Assembly (NCBI GenBank): GCA_024734555.1
Contig: JANPWX010000026.1
Span: 5,955,486-6,019,485, forward strand
Reading direction: 5' to 3'
Origin: Trochalopteron elliotii
Taxonomy: Eukaryota; Chordata; Aves; Passeriformes; Leiothrichidae
DNA: 64,000 bases
In this document: positions 21,776 to 35,235 of the stretch, one piece after another
Numbering within the stretch: the first letter of the stretch is position 1
How the letters are laid out: each line of letters starts with the position of its first letter
Made by a program: the position numbers and the translations under genes
Notes under the pieces: model-generated
What the model saw: the letters and a program-made list of their open reading frames with translations, nothing else
What the model was told of the DNA's origin: nothing
Databases searched by the model: none

Positions 21776-24536
21776 CTTTTCCCAACAGCCCCCCAAAAAC
21801 CACAAAGTTCAAACACACAAAGAGTGGCTCTCAGGGAAGACAGATTCTTAACAAGCCCCAGAGAAACATTACAAAAGATAACCGAAGCATGCATTTTAGA
21901 AGACTTCTTTCTCAAAATCCCCTCCCGGAAGGTCCTTTCTGCAATACAAAATGTGAAATCTGATTTTCTCTTTTATAATCAATGATAGGAGGCATGCAAC
22001 TGGCATCTGCAGCAGAAGCAGCTTTCCACTGCTCAGGATGTAAATGGCCTGGGGCAATGGAAAGGTTTATCATACAAAGATCAATCCCAAGGCACAGGGA
22101 AGATAAAAAAGTCCCATCGCCTTAAAGAAGGATTTTGATTTACACCAAAACGGCTTCCCAGTAATGTAAGTAGGCCTAAAAGAGAATAATATATTACACA
22201 CTGTACAACTTTATGTCTGCATTTCTAGAACCACCAAGTAGACCTTGGGAAGCAAATAATAAACCAAAACTCCCATCAGGTATTAGGAAAATACCTAATT
22301 TTTGCATTGTTCTTCTGAAGCAATGAATTTGAAGAAAAATTGCTGAAATAAATCTTCATCTACATCAGTTTCTAATGTGAAACAGTTCCAGTTCTTTGAT
22401 TAAAATTTTGTTGAAATGCTAAGTAATTACTCTCAGAATTATTTACTGTAACACATAATCTAAATGAGAGCTCATAAATTAAGGTCTACAAATTTGGAAA
22501 CTGCTTTTTATTCACCACATCCTCTCAGATCCAAATTATTATGAGTTAAACCAGAGTTTTTAGTAGTTCCTTACCAAGATTTCTGGACAGCTCTGAGAAT
22601 CTGAGCTCATTTTTCTTTTTAATTTAATGGCCAGCTTCGCACAGACAGCAATATACCTGGTTAAGGCACTGGGAATTTCTTAAATATAAGATTACAAAAA
22701 TTCTCAATTGAAGCCTGTTTTGGTGAAATGTGTACAGACACACACACGCATTTATATATATCTGCCCTTTGTTTCTTATTAAGGAGCGATTCCCTCTTAC
22801 AGGAATGCAGTCTGACGAAACTCAGTTTTCCCAAACATTTAATATAAATCATTCTTGTCCCTTGGAAACGAATGTGAATTTACCCTTATGAAGGGCTGAA
22901 AATGGAGAGAAGAGAAATTATACTAGCAACAAAGAAAAAGGATTAAAGGCAATATCCCCAACCTATCTCAACGGTGGGTTAAAAAGCAGTAAGTGAGTAT
23001 CAGGTCACATCGTTGCTTGTATGTCAGCCAATTAACTTTTCAATACACTGTTGTCTTCTGCAAACACTTGGACTCTTGATCTTTTCTATGGAAAACAATA
23101 AACTTCACTCTCAGCCTGAAGAAAATGAATCAAGACAGCATAAACTTGGATTGGCTGGAGCTGCCTCTCCACAATGGACTCACTCTTGAAGAACTATTTG
23201 CTGAAGCTATTTTAGACTAGTTCTGGACTACAAATACAACAATTTAAGCCCCCTCTCCTGCCAATTTGTTTGAAAACAAACTAAGGAAAATGAAGAAATA
23301 CACAATTTTTTTCACTTTAATTATTTGCTTTACCTTTTTTGGTTTCTAAAAGCTATTTTTTCCAAGCCATTCCAAAGTAAGGATTCAATGTACCCAAACA
23401 GTCATTCAAACAAGTTAATAAAATAATTAGTAATGGATTATTTCCAGCAACAAAACAACCTGATTCTTGTTGTGTACTTTAATCTTCAGCCCTATTTAAG
23501 TCACTCACATATCTATTTCACAAGCTCCCTCATCTGCAAAAACAATGTTGATTTTATTTTGATGGAGAAGATTTATTAAATTCTTTCCCCTGTTTGCAGG
23601 GACTGCTTGAGTAGGTCCTTCCCATGGTCAGAGAAAGAATACAGAAAGAGTAAGAATCTCGTCCTGGTCCATGTTGAGCGATTTCACCTGGATCACAGAT
23701 AGAGCTAATGGAATATTCCTCCTTAAAACAGAAAATCAACCCTCCTAAAAAAGTGAATTGTGACTCAATTTCATTATTTTCCACTTGTTTTCATGTAGAA
23801 AGACTGGATGTTTCTGAGGAAAAAAGAACATCTTACAATTCCAGCTAAGGCAAAAAAAATTGCTATTCAGTCAAATCGTGAAAACCAGATTTTTGAAAAT
23901 CTAAGATTTCCAGAGATTTAAGGCTGTATCACTCAAAAATACACTACTTTGATAAAGTGCATTTGTAACCATTTTTATTTAGATTACATTAATTTTGTAG
24001 GAAGAGAACAAGTCACTATTTGAAATGAGGACTAGGAGAGGCAAGTCTTGTGGGGAGACTGCTTCTCCTTAAATCAAAAGAGGTGGAAAACTCAGGCAAG
24101 TTTTTAAGCCAAGATGCCCTTTTTCATATCAGAGGACACACAATCTCTCTCTACAACCCCCTTCTCCTCTCCTTTCACAGTGGATGGAAATTGAAATACC
24201 AAAGGCAAGGGATTGCCTGATGTTTCTGGGAGGAGGCAGATGCTCAGTCCCCAACCCCTTCTATTTTTAACAAATGAGCAGGCTCTATCTTAATGTGATA
24301 AGGCTGGAGAGGAATCTGGCATGCGGATTTAATGTATTTGTTCAAGAGAAGTGGCACACTAATGGAAAACAACACCCTCATTTCAAGTCTTCCTAATCAT
24401 TTACTGCAAAATCAATCTGACATTGATTTACGCATAAAATCTCTCCATTCCCTTCCATGACTCAAATAGTAATAACTAAAAGAAGAAAACAATAAAGAGA
24501 AGGTACTTGGGAAGCTCAGCAATCAGTCCATCACAC
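21776..24536 (-). other. EPHA5: EPHA5 intron between the two FN3-2 exons
   Basis: A 2761-bp phase-0 intron. Its donor side reads GAAAAG/GTGTGA and its acceptor side GGGAAAAG/GACCAG, so the word GAAAAGG spans both junctions. It includes a short CA run at 22736-22747. No gene or mobile element recognised. Confidence 0.82.
22736..22747. repeat. Short CA microsatellite
   Basis: A short CA run (GACACACACACG) followed by a TATATAT stretch. Minor feature. Confidence 0.6.
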
Positions 24537-24661
24537 CTTTTCAAAATATTTGATTTCATATTCCAGGATGATGCCATTGGGTCGATCTGGCTCCTGCCAG
24601 GAAAGGGAGATGCTATTTTTAGTTATCTTCCCTTTTTTCACAGTACTGACTGGAGAAGGTG
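24537..24661 (-). CDS. EPHA5: EPHA5 exon: second fibronectin type III domain, first half
   Basis: This 125-nt exon starts after a good acceptor (TCTCCTGTCTTGCAG) with CA, which completes the Ala of TTNQA-A. It continues [21 protein letters not shown], then [20 protein letters not shown]. The NGIILEYEI strand is the signature of the second FN3 domain across Eph receptors. It ends in phase 0 at AAG, with the donor reading GTGTGA. That donor is weaker than the usual GTAAGT because of T at +4 and A at +6. The intron on its 5' side is about 30 kb, the largest in the window. The domain is extracellular and close to the membrane. Confidence 0.95.
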
Positions 24662-27600
24662 CTGCAAGACAGGAGAAAAACAGAACAGACAAAAACCATT
24701 GTTAGTAAGATGGTCTGCCTCAGCCAAAACCAAACTCATCAGTGCATCCTCAAACACAAGACAATCCTCAGCTACTGCAGATCAGTGGGGTCTGTTTTTA
24801 CTTTGGTGGTATTTGCCCATTTTTAACAACTGGGCTTGCACAGATTTGCAGTAGCATGACCACCAAGGCAAAGTAATAACATGAACTACTATCTCAGTTT
24901 ACACATCAACTCCGTCTTTTCAAGCAATTTTCAAACACATCAATCCCACACCTTCTCTTTTCAGTCTCAGGGGTCTTTGTTATCAGAATTACATATTGGT
25001 TATGTTTTGCTTTCTTTTGCCTACTTTCAAGGCATATATTTTTCAGAAGACCTTAGATTACATGGGCTCCTTAACTATTTTTGGATTTTAAGTAGTTTAA
25101 GCCTAGGCATCTTTCAACCCCCTCCTCGAAGCAAGGAATATTACAACCTTTATAATTCAATTGCACTCCATAAATATCACTGGGGTGTTACAGCTCACAT
25201 AGTGATGCTAATTCTTTGCAAATGGCAAAAGATTTTAATGGCAATCACAGTTCGGAAGTTCTCAGTGTGCTTCGGGAAGCCACAGCATGAGAGCAGCCAT
25301 ACCAGCTCTGCTCATTATTTTAAGATGCAGCCCTGAAAGGTTATCTGTCCTTTGCAGCACACATGTGCATCAGAAACAGGCTTGATCCTTTGTATTCAGT
25401 CCGATGTCTGCAGAGACTTTTAAAGTTGTGGTTGCTGTCACCCCTGCCAGCTCTCTAGCAGAAGTTGCTATGGGCAATGCAACCCTAACACCCCAGGTAT
25501 TTCATGCCAGTGATTAGGAAACAACAGAGTGAAAAGAAAAGGGGACGGGAGAAATTCATAGTCACCCATTTGTAGGGCCAAGAGCAGCTTCCCCAGAGAC
25601 AAAAATAGGCCATGCCTGGATGAGGGACTTTAGCTCACCCTCCACATAGGCCAGCTCCTGCAAGGACGATAGCAAGCCTGAGGAGACCCATGGCAAAGAA
25701 TTTTGTGGCCATATGGGGAATGGAATGCAGCAGCAAACAACCACATTTCATCTTCCAAAATGTATTTGTATTTGGAACTATAGAAAAAAAATCTTCTATA
25801 TGCAGGACTAGTTAATTATCTTAACACTATAAAAAACCCCAACCCATTAAGTAAAATAAAGACAATAAATACGTTAATTTTTCCAGGTCTGATTTGAAGC
25901 CAAAAAGCCAGGGAAGAACTCCAGACAATTACTCTTGAACTGAAGGCCAGCAGCAAGACTTTTCTGATATAGCAAGTTCCCACATCACAGTCTTGCTTCA
26001 GCCCTAGTTTTTTACACTCTTGTTTACTTTCCCCACTTGTCTCTTGAAGGATCCTGAAAGGCGTTGGCTATTTCCATACTGTTTTCTGCTGGAGAGCTGG
26101 CATCAAGCAGTACAGACAATGTTTGCTTTTTAACTGTGCATCCACCACTGTGCTCACAACTGCTCCACTGAGTGAGTAAAAAACACCTCGATTTGAATGA
26201 TGATCATATTATTTATGCAGGCACTGCATGGTGATCACCAACAATTTTTCATCTGTAAAAGTCACCTTACCCCGCCCTGACTGATGTCCTCTACAAGTTT
26301 TTGGGCTGTGTGAAGGCAAATAACAACCTAAATACAAACTGCTAAACTGGTAAATGAATTTCTGTAATCAACCCAGGTGTCTAAATATGCGCTGTGCAAA
26401 CCTGTGCACAGCAAGCTGAGTAGTGCATATGAGATAGCAATCCGTGCACATGTGCATGGCCAGATGTGTTAGCTCAAAGGAGTTAGAGCAAACTAGTTGG
26501 TGAGCTTCATTAAAATAGAATGAAGACCCTTCTGATGCAAGGGAGCCGCATAGTTTTCAGGTGAGCTGAATAACAAGCCTCACTGTGTGGTAGTGGTGCC
26601 AAGTAAAATGAGATTGTACAATCTTTGTTAAATAGATGATACTGATCGCTGATCAGGAGCCACTTATATGCTACCATGTACAGGGAGGAGCCACCAAAGT
26701 ACTTAAAAAAAGGACCTATGCCCTCTCGGACTGACTCCAATGCCCCCAGATCCCTTCAACACCTATCCCATGCTTACAGAGCTGGCAGCAGAGGTCTGGC
26801 ACGATAGAATGCACCAGTGCTGAGCATTAAACCATTTTAAACTCCTATTAGCAAATGTAAACTTGAAAAGAGCAGTGAGGGGAAACCTCAGCCCTCCCTG
26901 GTATTGAATGCCTCTCAGGAAGGTGAAAATCATGCAATTCCCAGTATCAAAATCGCCTGATCAAACAGTGAATTTTTCATCCACTCCATTGAGGTTTCCT
27001 GAAGAGTTTATAGGACTGAGGCTCACAGGTGCTTTACAGCCAAGAACACAATGTAAGTGCTTCCAACCCATACTGCAAAACCTTTCCCTAGGGGGTTCAG
27101 GTCAGTTTAGCTCTCCTTTATGTGCACCTGCATAGTACAACACAAAATGCACCACCAGCCACCCAAACACACCCACCAAACTTCCCACATCCCTAAACCA
27201 GAGCATTCTCTCTAAAAAGCGTGTGCAAAAAGCTTGGCTAGCGAGCAGCTTTGTGGACTTTAATCTCTGGGTGCGCAAGTCTCTAAAATGTTCAATTGTG
27301 GCTTACAGAATGCTCTACTCTACCGGGAAATGGATGGAAGATAAGAAAATGAGTAACCCAACTCTGGAAGTAAATTAGAGGAGGAGTAACCATATCCTTT
27401 TTGAATCTCCTTCAAAAGAAGCGTTAAAGTGTAACCGTGAGATAAAGGCCAATTAAGTAAATTCAATAAATCCCAACGGTGCTGGCATGATACAGCAACT
27501 ACTCTGCATCCTCAGTGCACAGAGATTACGATGCTCTGAAGTGAAGGAAGAAAGGTATAAGTATTTTAGAGTTTTCTTTGTCAAACAAAATGTAATCCAA

Positions 27601-28229
27601 TCCAGGCAAGTGGACAAAGTCTGCAATCACTCCATCTTAAAAGCCTGCAACTGGATACTGTGCTATATGATCTCAGAAAAATAAAAGGATTACTTAAGAC
27701 TTGCTTTTCAAAGGTCACTGCTTCTGCAAGGGCAGCATCCTCTTAATAGAAAGAAGTCAAACCACAGAGCCCTTCCATTTGGAGTACACCATGTAAAAAA
27801 TAAATTCACATAAGAGTCAAGATACATAAAGGTGTAATATCTCATGTTTCTTATGTAAGCAGACAGAAGTCTTGCTCAAATCCCTGCCTTGACAGAACAA
27901 AAGGTGGATGTACATTGTGAGTTGTTCATGTTCTGCACATATGCATTTATTTCTCAGCCACACAGTCAAGATCAAAGAGAGATATTACATAATTTATGTT
28001 TATGTTTGCCATTTATGAAAACAGCCATGCATGTGATGAAAGCAAACAGAAGATGTAACAAGGTGTGAAATTGCCAATGTACATTTTTGCTCTCCTGAGA
28101 CCAAAAATTAATCAGGAAGCAAAGAAAAGCATAGAAAACTGATTCTTCTTTTTTTGATTTTTTTTTTATTTTGTTCTGTTTCTAACATTTCTTAAGAAGA
28201 GTAAGGGAACATACCAAATAAATAAATTA

Positions 28230-28480
28230 AAGTTTCTGCAGAAGACGCATCATTAGTCGCATCTGAATAACTACAGAAAATTATTTCACAAGGAACAGAC
28301 ATTTTGGGACATTGTTCCTCAGCAACCTTTGATAATGACATTAGCACTGAATTAGCCATCTAGGCACCAAAGGCCATATTTACAACATACTGTGCTGTGT
28401 CCCACTAATATTTAACATACAATAATGCTTAGTGGAATAAAATGCTAATTATATTTTAAGAGAAACTAATGTTATCAGGT
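28230..28480. promoter_or_regulatory. Candidate conserved intronic regulatory element
   Basis: A non-repetitive AT-rich segment holding several recognisable transcription-factor-like words: CTTTGAT (TCF/LEF type), ACATTGTTC (SOX type on the opposite strand) and repeated TAAT/ATTA cores. The texture is typical of developmental enhancers, but the call rests on composition alone. Confidence 0.22.
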
Positions 28481-31400
28481 GAACAACCACTGTACCAAGA
28501 CAAAACAAATAATCCAGTTTCTACTTTTCATGGTCTATCTAATGCTCTCTCCGGGCCAATTACTTTTGCCTTGGTATTTTTCATTCTGGCAGAAACAACA
28601 GATAATGGCTCACCATCTCAGTCCCAAAGCCATAACCTTTACCTGTTATTATATAACCAAACAGTTATGTTATAATTAATGGACTTAATAAAACCAGGTA
28701 TAATTGAAGAAAAAAAAGCCTGTATTAGAAGAGTAACCACAAGACTAGTAACTCTGGTTTTACTTCAAAAGCGTGATATATTGTAATTTTTCACTCAGTT
28801 TCTAATTTTTTTTCTCAGGCCTTTGGTGACTTCAGAGTTTGAAGGAAGACTTGCCTTATTCACCAAGTCACACTAAAGGCATTGAAAAATTGCAGGCAGC
28901 TTCAAGTAGTAGGCTAATTTAAAAAAATATAGATATGTTAGTTAAAACAGAAACACTGCATGGGAAAGGAAACATAATCCTTTCACTGTATTATCTCTGC
29001 ATTTCTACATAGGAACTTCTAGGGCAGATTAACACTCAGTGGCTCTCTTAAGGGTACTTTTACTGTGAATATTATACGTGGGTCAGAACTTAGGATTTAA
29101 GTCATAACTTGACTTTTCTGCTGTGATTTTTCATATCCCAAAGTGTACTCAAGTTTATCTGATAATGGATTTTGAAACTCCTTGTCCCTTGAGAATAAAG
29201 AGTTGCAAACCTTGCCTGGCTAGTCAGGCAAGCAGGCTGGGCCACAAGTTTGCAGGTGCTTACAAATGTTTTTGAAAACTGAGTCCAGGGAATGAAAGGT
29301 CCTTGTACAAAGTAGCATCACAGACCATTTCTATTCTGAGATATTTTGTGGCATTTCAATCCTGCATAGGTAGTAAATAAGGCAAAGAGATAAATTTTAG
29401 CCCCAGGATTAGATTAAATCCAAACAACTTGCCAAGTAGGAGTCAAACCCTAAAACATTGCTCATATATGGAGATCATCATCTTCTTTTGAATGATTCTT
29501 CAAGGCATCTCTTGTGTAGATGGGGACCTCATGTTAGTCCTTTTCACACATCAAATATCAAAATGAGAACACAATCTTCAAATTGCTTTGGCAATGAATA
29601 TACAGTATTTCTTTAGAACTTCTACATCCCAAGATGAAACACTGAAGTGCCAGGTCTTAGATCTCTTTGCAGTCTGAATGGGCATTTTGAATGCCTCTGA
29701 AACCTGGGCTGCCCTGATCTGCACCTTGAAACAAAACAGGTCAAACAAGAGAGAGGAACCCCACAGAAGCACTCCACAGCCCTGACAGAAGGCAAGGCCC
29801 TGTTTTTGTAATATGAATCCATAACTAACCCAAGCAACCAGATCTATCTCATTTAAAAAGGGGTGATCTTTTCAGGTGGCTCCATCCTGGTTCCTATAAG
29901 ATTCAACACAGCTCCTTAAACTCAACACCAGGACATGACCCGACGTCTTGATCATGGCCAAAGTGCTCCCAAGACCTTGCTGCCTCCCAACTGGACAGAA
30001 GGTTGGGCTCGTGAAAAGTGAAACCCCAGTTGGTGCCTAATTGTGTTGAAGAGCCTGCTTTTTCTTTGACAAAGCTTTCCTCAGGTAACTTCTCTTTAGG
30101 CTTCTAATCCTTGGACCTAAGATACCAGAAAAGTACCTTTGCTAAAGGCAAAGAGAGCAGTATGGGCTCTGTGGTTTTGTGGACACTACTAACCCAATGC
30201 TTTTAATTACCAGCACTCCCACTACAGAGAAGAGCTCTTGTGCTGGCAGACACAAACCAGAAAAAACACCTTCAATTCATATTCACATTAGAGAAATAAC
30301 AGAAGTAATCTGCATGCAATTTGCATTAGCACAGGGATGATGGTTCATCTCTTTCTTCTGATCTCTGTAACAGCTCAGGAGATCTGCCTGGCTATGCACC
30401 AATGTGATCTAAGGCATCAAGATTTACTGTGCCCCAATACTCTCTGTTCTGCCAGTAATTCCAGTGTGTTTAGGGGAAGGAGAGGTGTGTGTGCACTAAA
30501 TTCACATAATTCAAGGCTTTCTTTTTTCTGAGTATCTCCTAAAGGAGCTTGCAAGAGAATCAGCAAAGAGAGAAAATAGAAGAAACAACAGCAATAAGCT
30601 AACATTAACTGACCCACCTGTAAGAACCTACTGCTTCTTATGGTAAATATTTAGATAAACACTCAATGATATTTTGCTACTCCTGTAAAATGGTACTAAA
30701 AGAAAAATAGCCTTGCTGAATGTGAAAAATCACTACTGAAATCCTCCCCGCAAAAATCTGTGTTATAAAAATGAATCTGTAAAATGTTCTTTGTTATTAA
30801 GACCAAGTACTGATCATTTATGTATAAATTATGAAAACAAATGCAGAGCTTTAAATATTTGTATGCAGTCTTCTCCTCTTAATCAAAATACGTTGTGAAT
30901 TGTGAGACAGCAGGACTCAACACATATTCCTCGAAGGACAGTGGGTGCAACCAATGAAAGCTTTGCCATTCACAAAATATTTTTCCTTAACAAAATATTG
31001 CTAAGATTCACTGAAGTTCCTACCTTTGTGGAGGCAACCCAGTAGAGCATAGCAACATCTCACCTCTGGCACTCCTTTCTCTATGCCCGCTTGTGGACTG
31101 TGTGGAAGTTTGGAAAGTTCATCCTCACTCCACAAAGCAAGCAAATAGTTTCCAAAAAATCCACCATAAGGAAGTTACTTTGTGTCAGGGCTGTCATATA
31201 TTAAAACTGCAACAGGATTACAAGCAGAGCCTAAAGACACCACAAAATGTAGGCACTAAGCTGTAGAGCCTTTGGGGTAAGACTGCCTTGTCATTCCTCA
31301 TGTGCACACCACCCCATTTAGAACAGAGCCAGAATATTTAATGATACCTATCATATATCACTGCCATCTCAAAGAAACACATAACTTTTGGCAAGGCTCT

Positions 31401-33796
31401 TAAAAGCACATGGTTTCAAAAAATAAATTGGATTCTTGGCATTTGCCTTCTGTTTACAGAGTTGCACAGACATGCTCTCGGCTCCTGCCAGTCATGGATG
31501 AGACGTGCACTGTTAAAGGATGGAAGCTGCCTGCAGACCCACAAAACTCACAGGCACGAGGCCTGAGGTAAACATGACCAGATATCACAGGAGAAAATCG
31601 TGTAATATTGAGCATCCTCATCTCAAGCGAGGGGAAGTATTACCTCCAGCTTTGTTCATCAACAAACACATTCAATGCCTTACCAGGAATATAGGCACAC
31701 AACAGTTTTAAGGAATTTTAAGGACTCTGTATAGCGAAGGCTACCATGATCTGCAACATCAGTTAAGGTGATTTTTTTCTCTTGAAATCTCTTGCAAACA
31801 CTCACCTGTATTTGCAGGGTGCAAAATCCCTTTCATACAGCTATAGGCTGTCTAGAAAAAATAATTTTAAAAACTGGCCTGGCAAGACTGGCCCTGATCA
31901 TAGCTCATTGAGAAACTTTTTTTCAATTGCCAAGCCTAACATATATTCATTTGTATTTAAAGCAGCATCAGCCCTGTGTCCTGCACAGCCAGCTCCTATT
32001 AAGCTGCAATTTATTGTGATCCTCAGAAGGAAGAGAGTGACATAAGGGCATCACAGGTTGCCTGGGCTCAGGAAAAAGAGGCATTCTTGATGTTCCTAGC
32101 AGGTACTTGTACTCAAGGCCAATGTGTATCTGAGACAAATACTTATTGGAGCAGGGAAGAGAGACATGAAGAAACATCCTCCTATAGGGTCCAGACCCAC
32201 AGGAAATTCCAATACCTGATTTTATTTTTCTAGAGCCTCTGGAAATCAAGAGAGTAAGTTTTTTCTGAAAGCTGGGGAACAGTTTGTGGTTAAGACCAGA
32301 GACAGATTTCTTCACACCACAGAAAAGCTGTAATTTCCCTATATTCCATTAGTGGTTTAGTTTTGAAGCCTAAGAATAAATACTATTGACTTACGAGACT
32401 CTAATAAATTTACTCCTAGCAAGGTGATAAGGACTCCAGCTCTGATCCATCAAACCATTTTTGGAAAATGCTTAATTTTAAGTGCACGAGCGCTACCACT
32501 GCTGTCAGCATTTTGCTGGATCGTAGCCACAGGGCTCAGCATTTTGCTGTAGAATTCTCATTATTGAGTACATTCATCAGACTAGCTTCCACCACACATA
32601 CCAAGGAATGCCTTCCCTATCTTTAGTAACCTAATATCTGACTTGCACTTAAGCAAAAACTTCCTTTTAAAAACCACATGCCATTAAGAACAAAATAAAG
32701 CCAAACCACAGCTACTGAATAAAATGCAAAATGTGCATGGTTCCTGCTCCCTACCATCTCACCTTCTTAATTCCTAAATTGGCTCCTTTCTTCATACAAG
32801 ACTTGCTGCCTCCTTTTTCTAGCTGTTATCAAACTCTAAACCTGGCAAATTCATGGACCATTTTTAAACCGAGTGGGAAATTTCCTTCTCTGCCAAGCCT
32901 GCCACCCTGTATGATACAGCAATCAGTCTTGCTGATGAATTCTAACATTAAAGCCAAATTACTGAACACTCCAGTGAAATCAGGGGCAGGCAAATTAATT
33001 CCTTACGTTTCCACTTGAAGAACAGCTACTGAAGAGGTGCATCAGGTCAGAGGGAAGAACAGACAAAGCCCTTAACTCCCAACATAGCTTGTTTTGGATT
33101 TCCTGTGGTATTTGGTCCCTCTGAATACCACCACTGTTCTTATCTCACCTCTCATTCAAAAATGGGAGAAAAGCATGAGCCCGCCACTTGGCACAGGACC
33201 CTGAGCTGGTCACAGCTTTGCAGAACCACAGCCCAGGCCTCTTCCATAAGTGAGTTCCCCAATGAAGACTTGAAATAAAATTCTTAAAAACAAATAAAAA
33301 TATATCAAACAGGTAAAATTAGATCAAACCCCTGTATCAGTAAAACCTCAAAATTAGTAGAGCTGAAATGGAAAGGTTTACCTACCTGTGATTGTACAAA
33401 ACCCTTGATTTAAGACTGGACAGTGGCTTTTCTGGATCAGAGCAAATGCTGCCCAGGCTCCTACTGTTTTTAAGGGAAATGGCAGACAAATAAAAAAAAT
33501 CTAACAGATCTCATCCTTGCTGCCAACTCAGATATCCTGCCCAGTCTTTTTGGCACTTAAGTTTGACCATAGGCACTGTTAGTCCTAAAATCCCAAGTTA
33601 CAAACATTGAGATGAAGCTAACCACCAAAGTCAGCACAAATCAAAGTTTTACTACAGCTGCTTGGGAAAACACTTCTTGGTACTATCAAGGGAAATTTGT
33701 GTACCTTCAGCTTCCTAAAGGGTCACGTTTTCAGTGTGAAACATGCCCCTTTGCAGTGTGCAATGCCCCTTTGGAAGGAAGGAAGAAGATGCAGCT

Positions 33797-34190
33797 TCAC
33801 AGAATCAAAAAATGGTCTGAGTTGGAAGAGACCTTAAAGATCATCTAGTTCCAACCCTGATGCTGTGGGCAGGGACATCTTCCACTAGACCAGGTTACCT
33901 AGAGCCTCATCCAGCCAAGCCTTAAACATTTCTAGGAAGGTCGCAATCACAACTTCTTTGGGCAGCCTGTGCCACCGCCTCAACACACTCATTTAATTTT
34001 TTTTTTCCTTAAATCTAGTGTGAATTTACTCTCTTGTAGTCTGAAGTCAACCCCCCTTGATCTATCCTTACAGGCCCTTGTAGAAGACCCTCTCTAGCCT
34101 TCTTGTTGGCTCCCTTTGGGCAGTGGATAGTGCTGTAAGGTCTTCCAAGAGGTCTTCTCTTGTTGGCTCCATCAAACTTGTAGGAATGGG
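33797..34190 (-). mobile_element. CR1 LINE, 5'-truncated 3' end
   Basis: The plus strand begins ACAGAATCA, then TGGTCTGAGTTGGAAGAGAC, CTTAAAGATCATCTAGTTCC, and later GACATCTTCCACTAGACCAG and TTGGGCAGCCTGTGCCACC. This is the reverse complement of the CR1 3' end found throughout bird genomes, so the element lies on the minus strand with its 3' end near 33797. Only about 0.4 kb remains, as usual for CR1 copies. The left edge is sharp; the 5' edge near 34150-34200 is uncertain. Mismatches and a 10-T insertion show an old, inactive copy. It carries no intact reading frame. Confidence 0.9.
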
Positions 34191-35079
34191 AACAACTGAA
34201 TTTCTTCTCCCCTTCAAGTCAGCAGACTGTGACCTCCCTGTACACTCTCCCACACAAACTGTCATGCCATACCCTCTTCCCCCTCCTGGTCACTCACACC
34301 TCTCCCTGGGGCTGCTCTTTTTGGCAGTGTCTGCTCCTGGCCCCAACCAACTCATCAGACACTCCTGTACAAGCTGTGGAGTTCTGGTGGGTCTTGGCAG
34401 TCCTCGGGGGTGTCCCTGGCTCAGTAAACCTTCCTACATGTCTGGATGCCTTGCTTTGCTACGGAAAGCACCTTCTCCTGGCTGTTTGCTTCTGCAAGTC
34501 CTCAACCTGTGGCTTCCCAGTAGGCCAAGTGATTTATCAGGTCCTTGGGGAGAAGGAGGAAGCACATGAGGGAGCTCCATACCGTGCCCCACTCTGAATG
34601 TCAGGAAAAACACAGTGCATTTTTACGGAATCCAAGAGGGATTTGGAGAAAACCCACAAGTTAGGAAAGCTATGAATAGAGACTGTTCTGTCCTGGGGAA
34701 AAGGAGACTGAAAGAGAACATGAGTCTCCAAGTAAGTAAAAGGCTGCTGTCTCTGGAGCAAGAAAAACACAGTATTAAATTTAGGAGCAGCTTTTCAACA
34801 ATGAAAATAATAAAGCACTAGAAAAAAATCACCCAGTGAACCTGTGGCATGCGTGGAGGTTTTAAAGCAGGTTACATTAGCACATCCTGAGATCCTTCCA
34901 GACACAAGGCTCTACACAGACACCTGGCTATCACAAGGCAAGTGTTAAAAATAAAAAGGATCTTGAAAGAGATCCAAGAGACATATATTTAGTGCCATTT
35001 AGCAGCTGGTTCATTTGTGCCAGGAGACGTTACAGAAAAAGGTAAATTACTGAAAGTGGCTAGTCACACAAAAGGATGG

Positions 35080-35235
35080 CAGTGGGATAAAAGCATCAGA
35101 CCAGAGGAAACAATACTCCACTTTCTGGCTCTGCCAGAAACTCCTAGCATGACCATGAGGAAGTCACTTCATCTTTCCATGCTGTTATTTGTGCAATGAA
35201 GATAACAATAATTCCTTTATCTGTATAGACTTGAG
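35080..35235 (+). mobile_element. MIR-type SINE relic
   Basis: The order of words CTGGCTCTGCC, then TGACCATGAGGAAGTCACTT, CATCTTTCCATG and GTGCAATGAAGATAACAATA follows the MIR core (TGACCTTGGGCAAGTCACTT, then a TGTAAAATG-GATAATAATA stretch). It is highly diverged, as expected for an amniote-age element. Edges are approximate. Confidence 0.6.

Noticed and set aside
21602..21915. Minus-strand open frames that extend the FN3-2 exon upstream ([10 protein letters not shown] and two in other frames).
   Set aside because: The residues before DQETSY are intronic, since homology stops exactly at the AG; the other two frames are shadows.
34123..34597. Overlapping plus-strand open frames of 148 and 122 codons.
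   Set aside because: The first begins inside the CR1 remnant and runs antisense to it; no protein family recognised.
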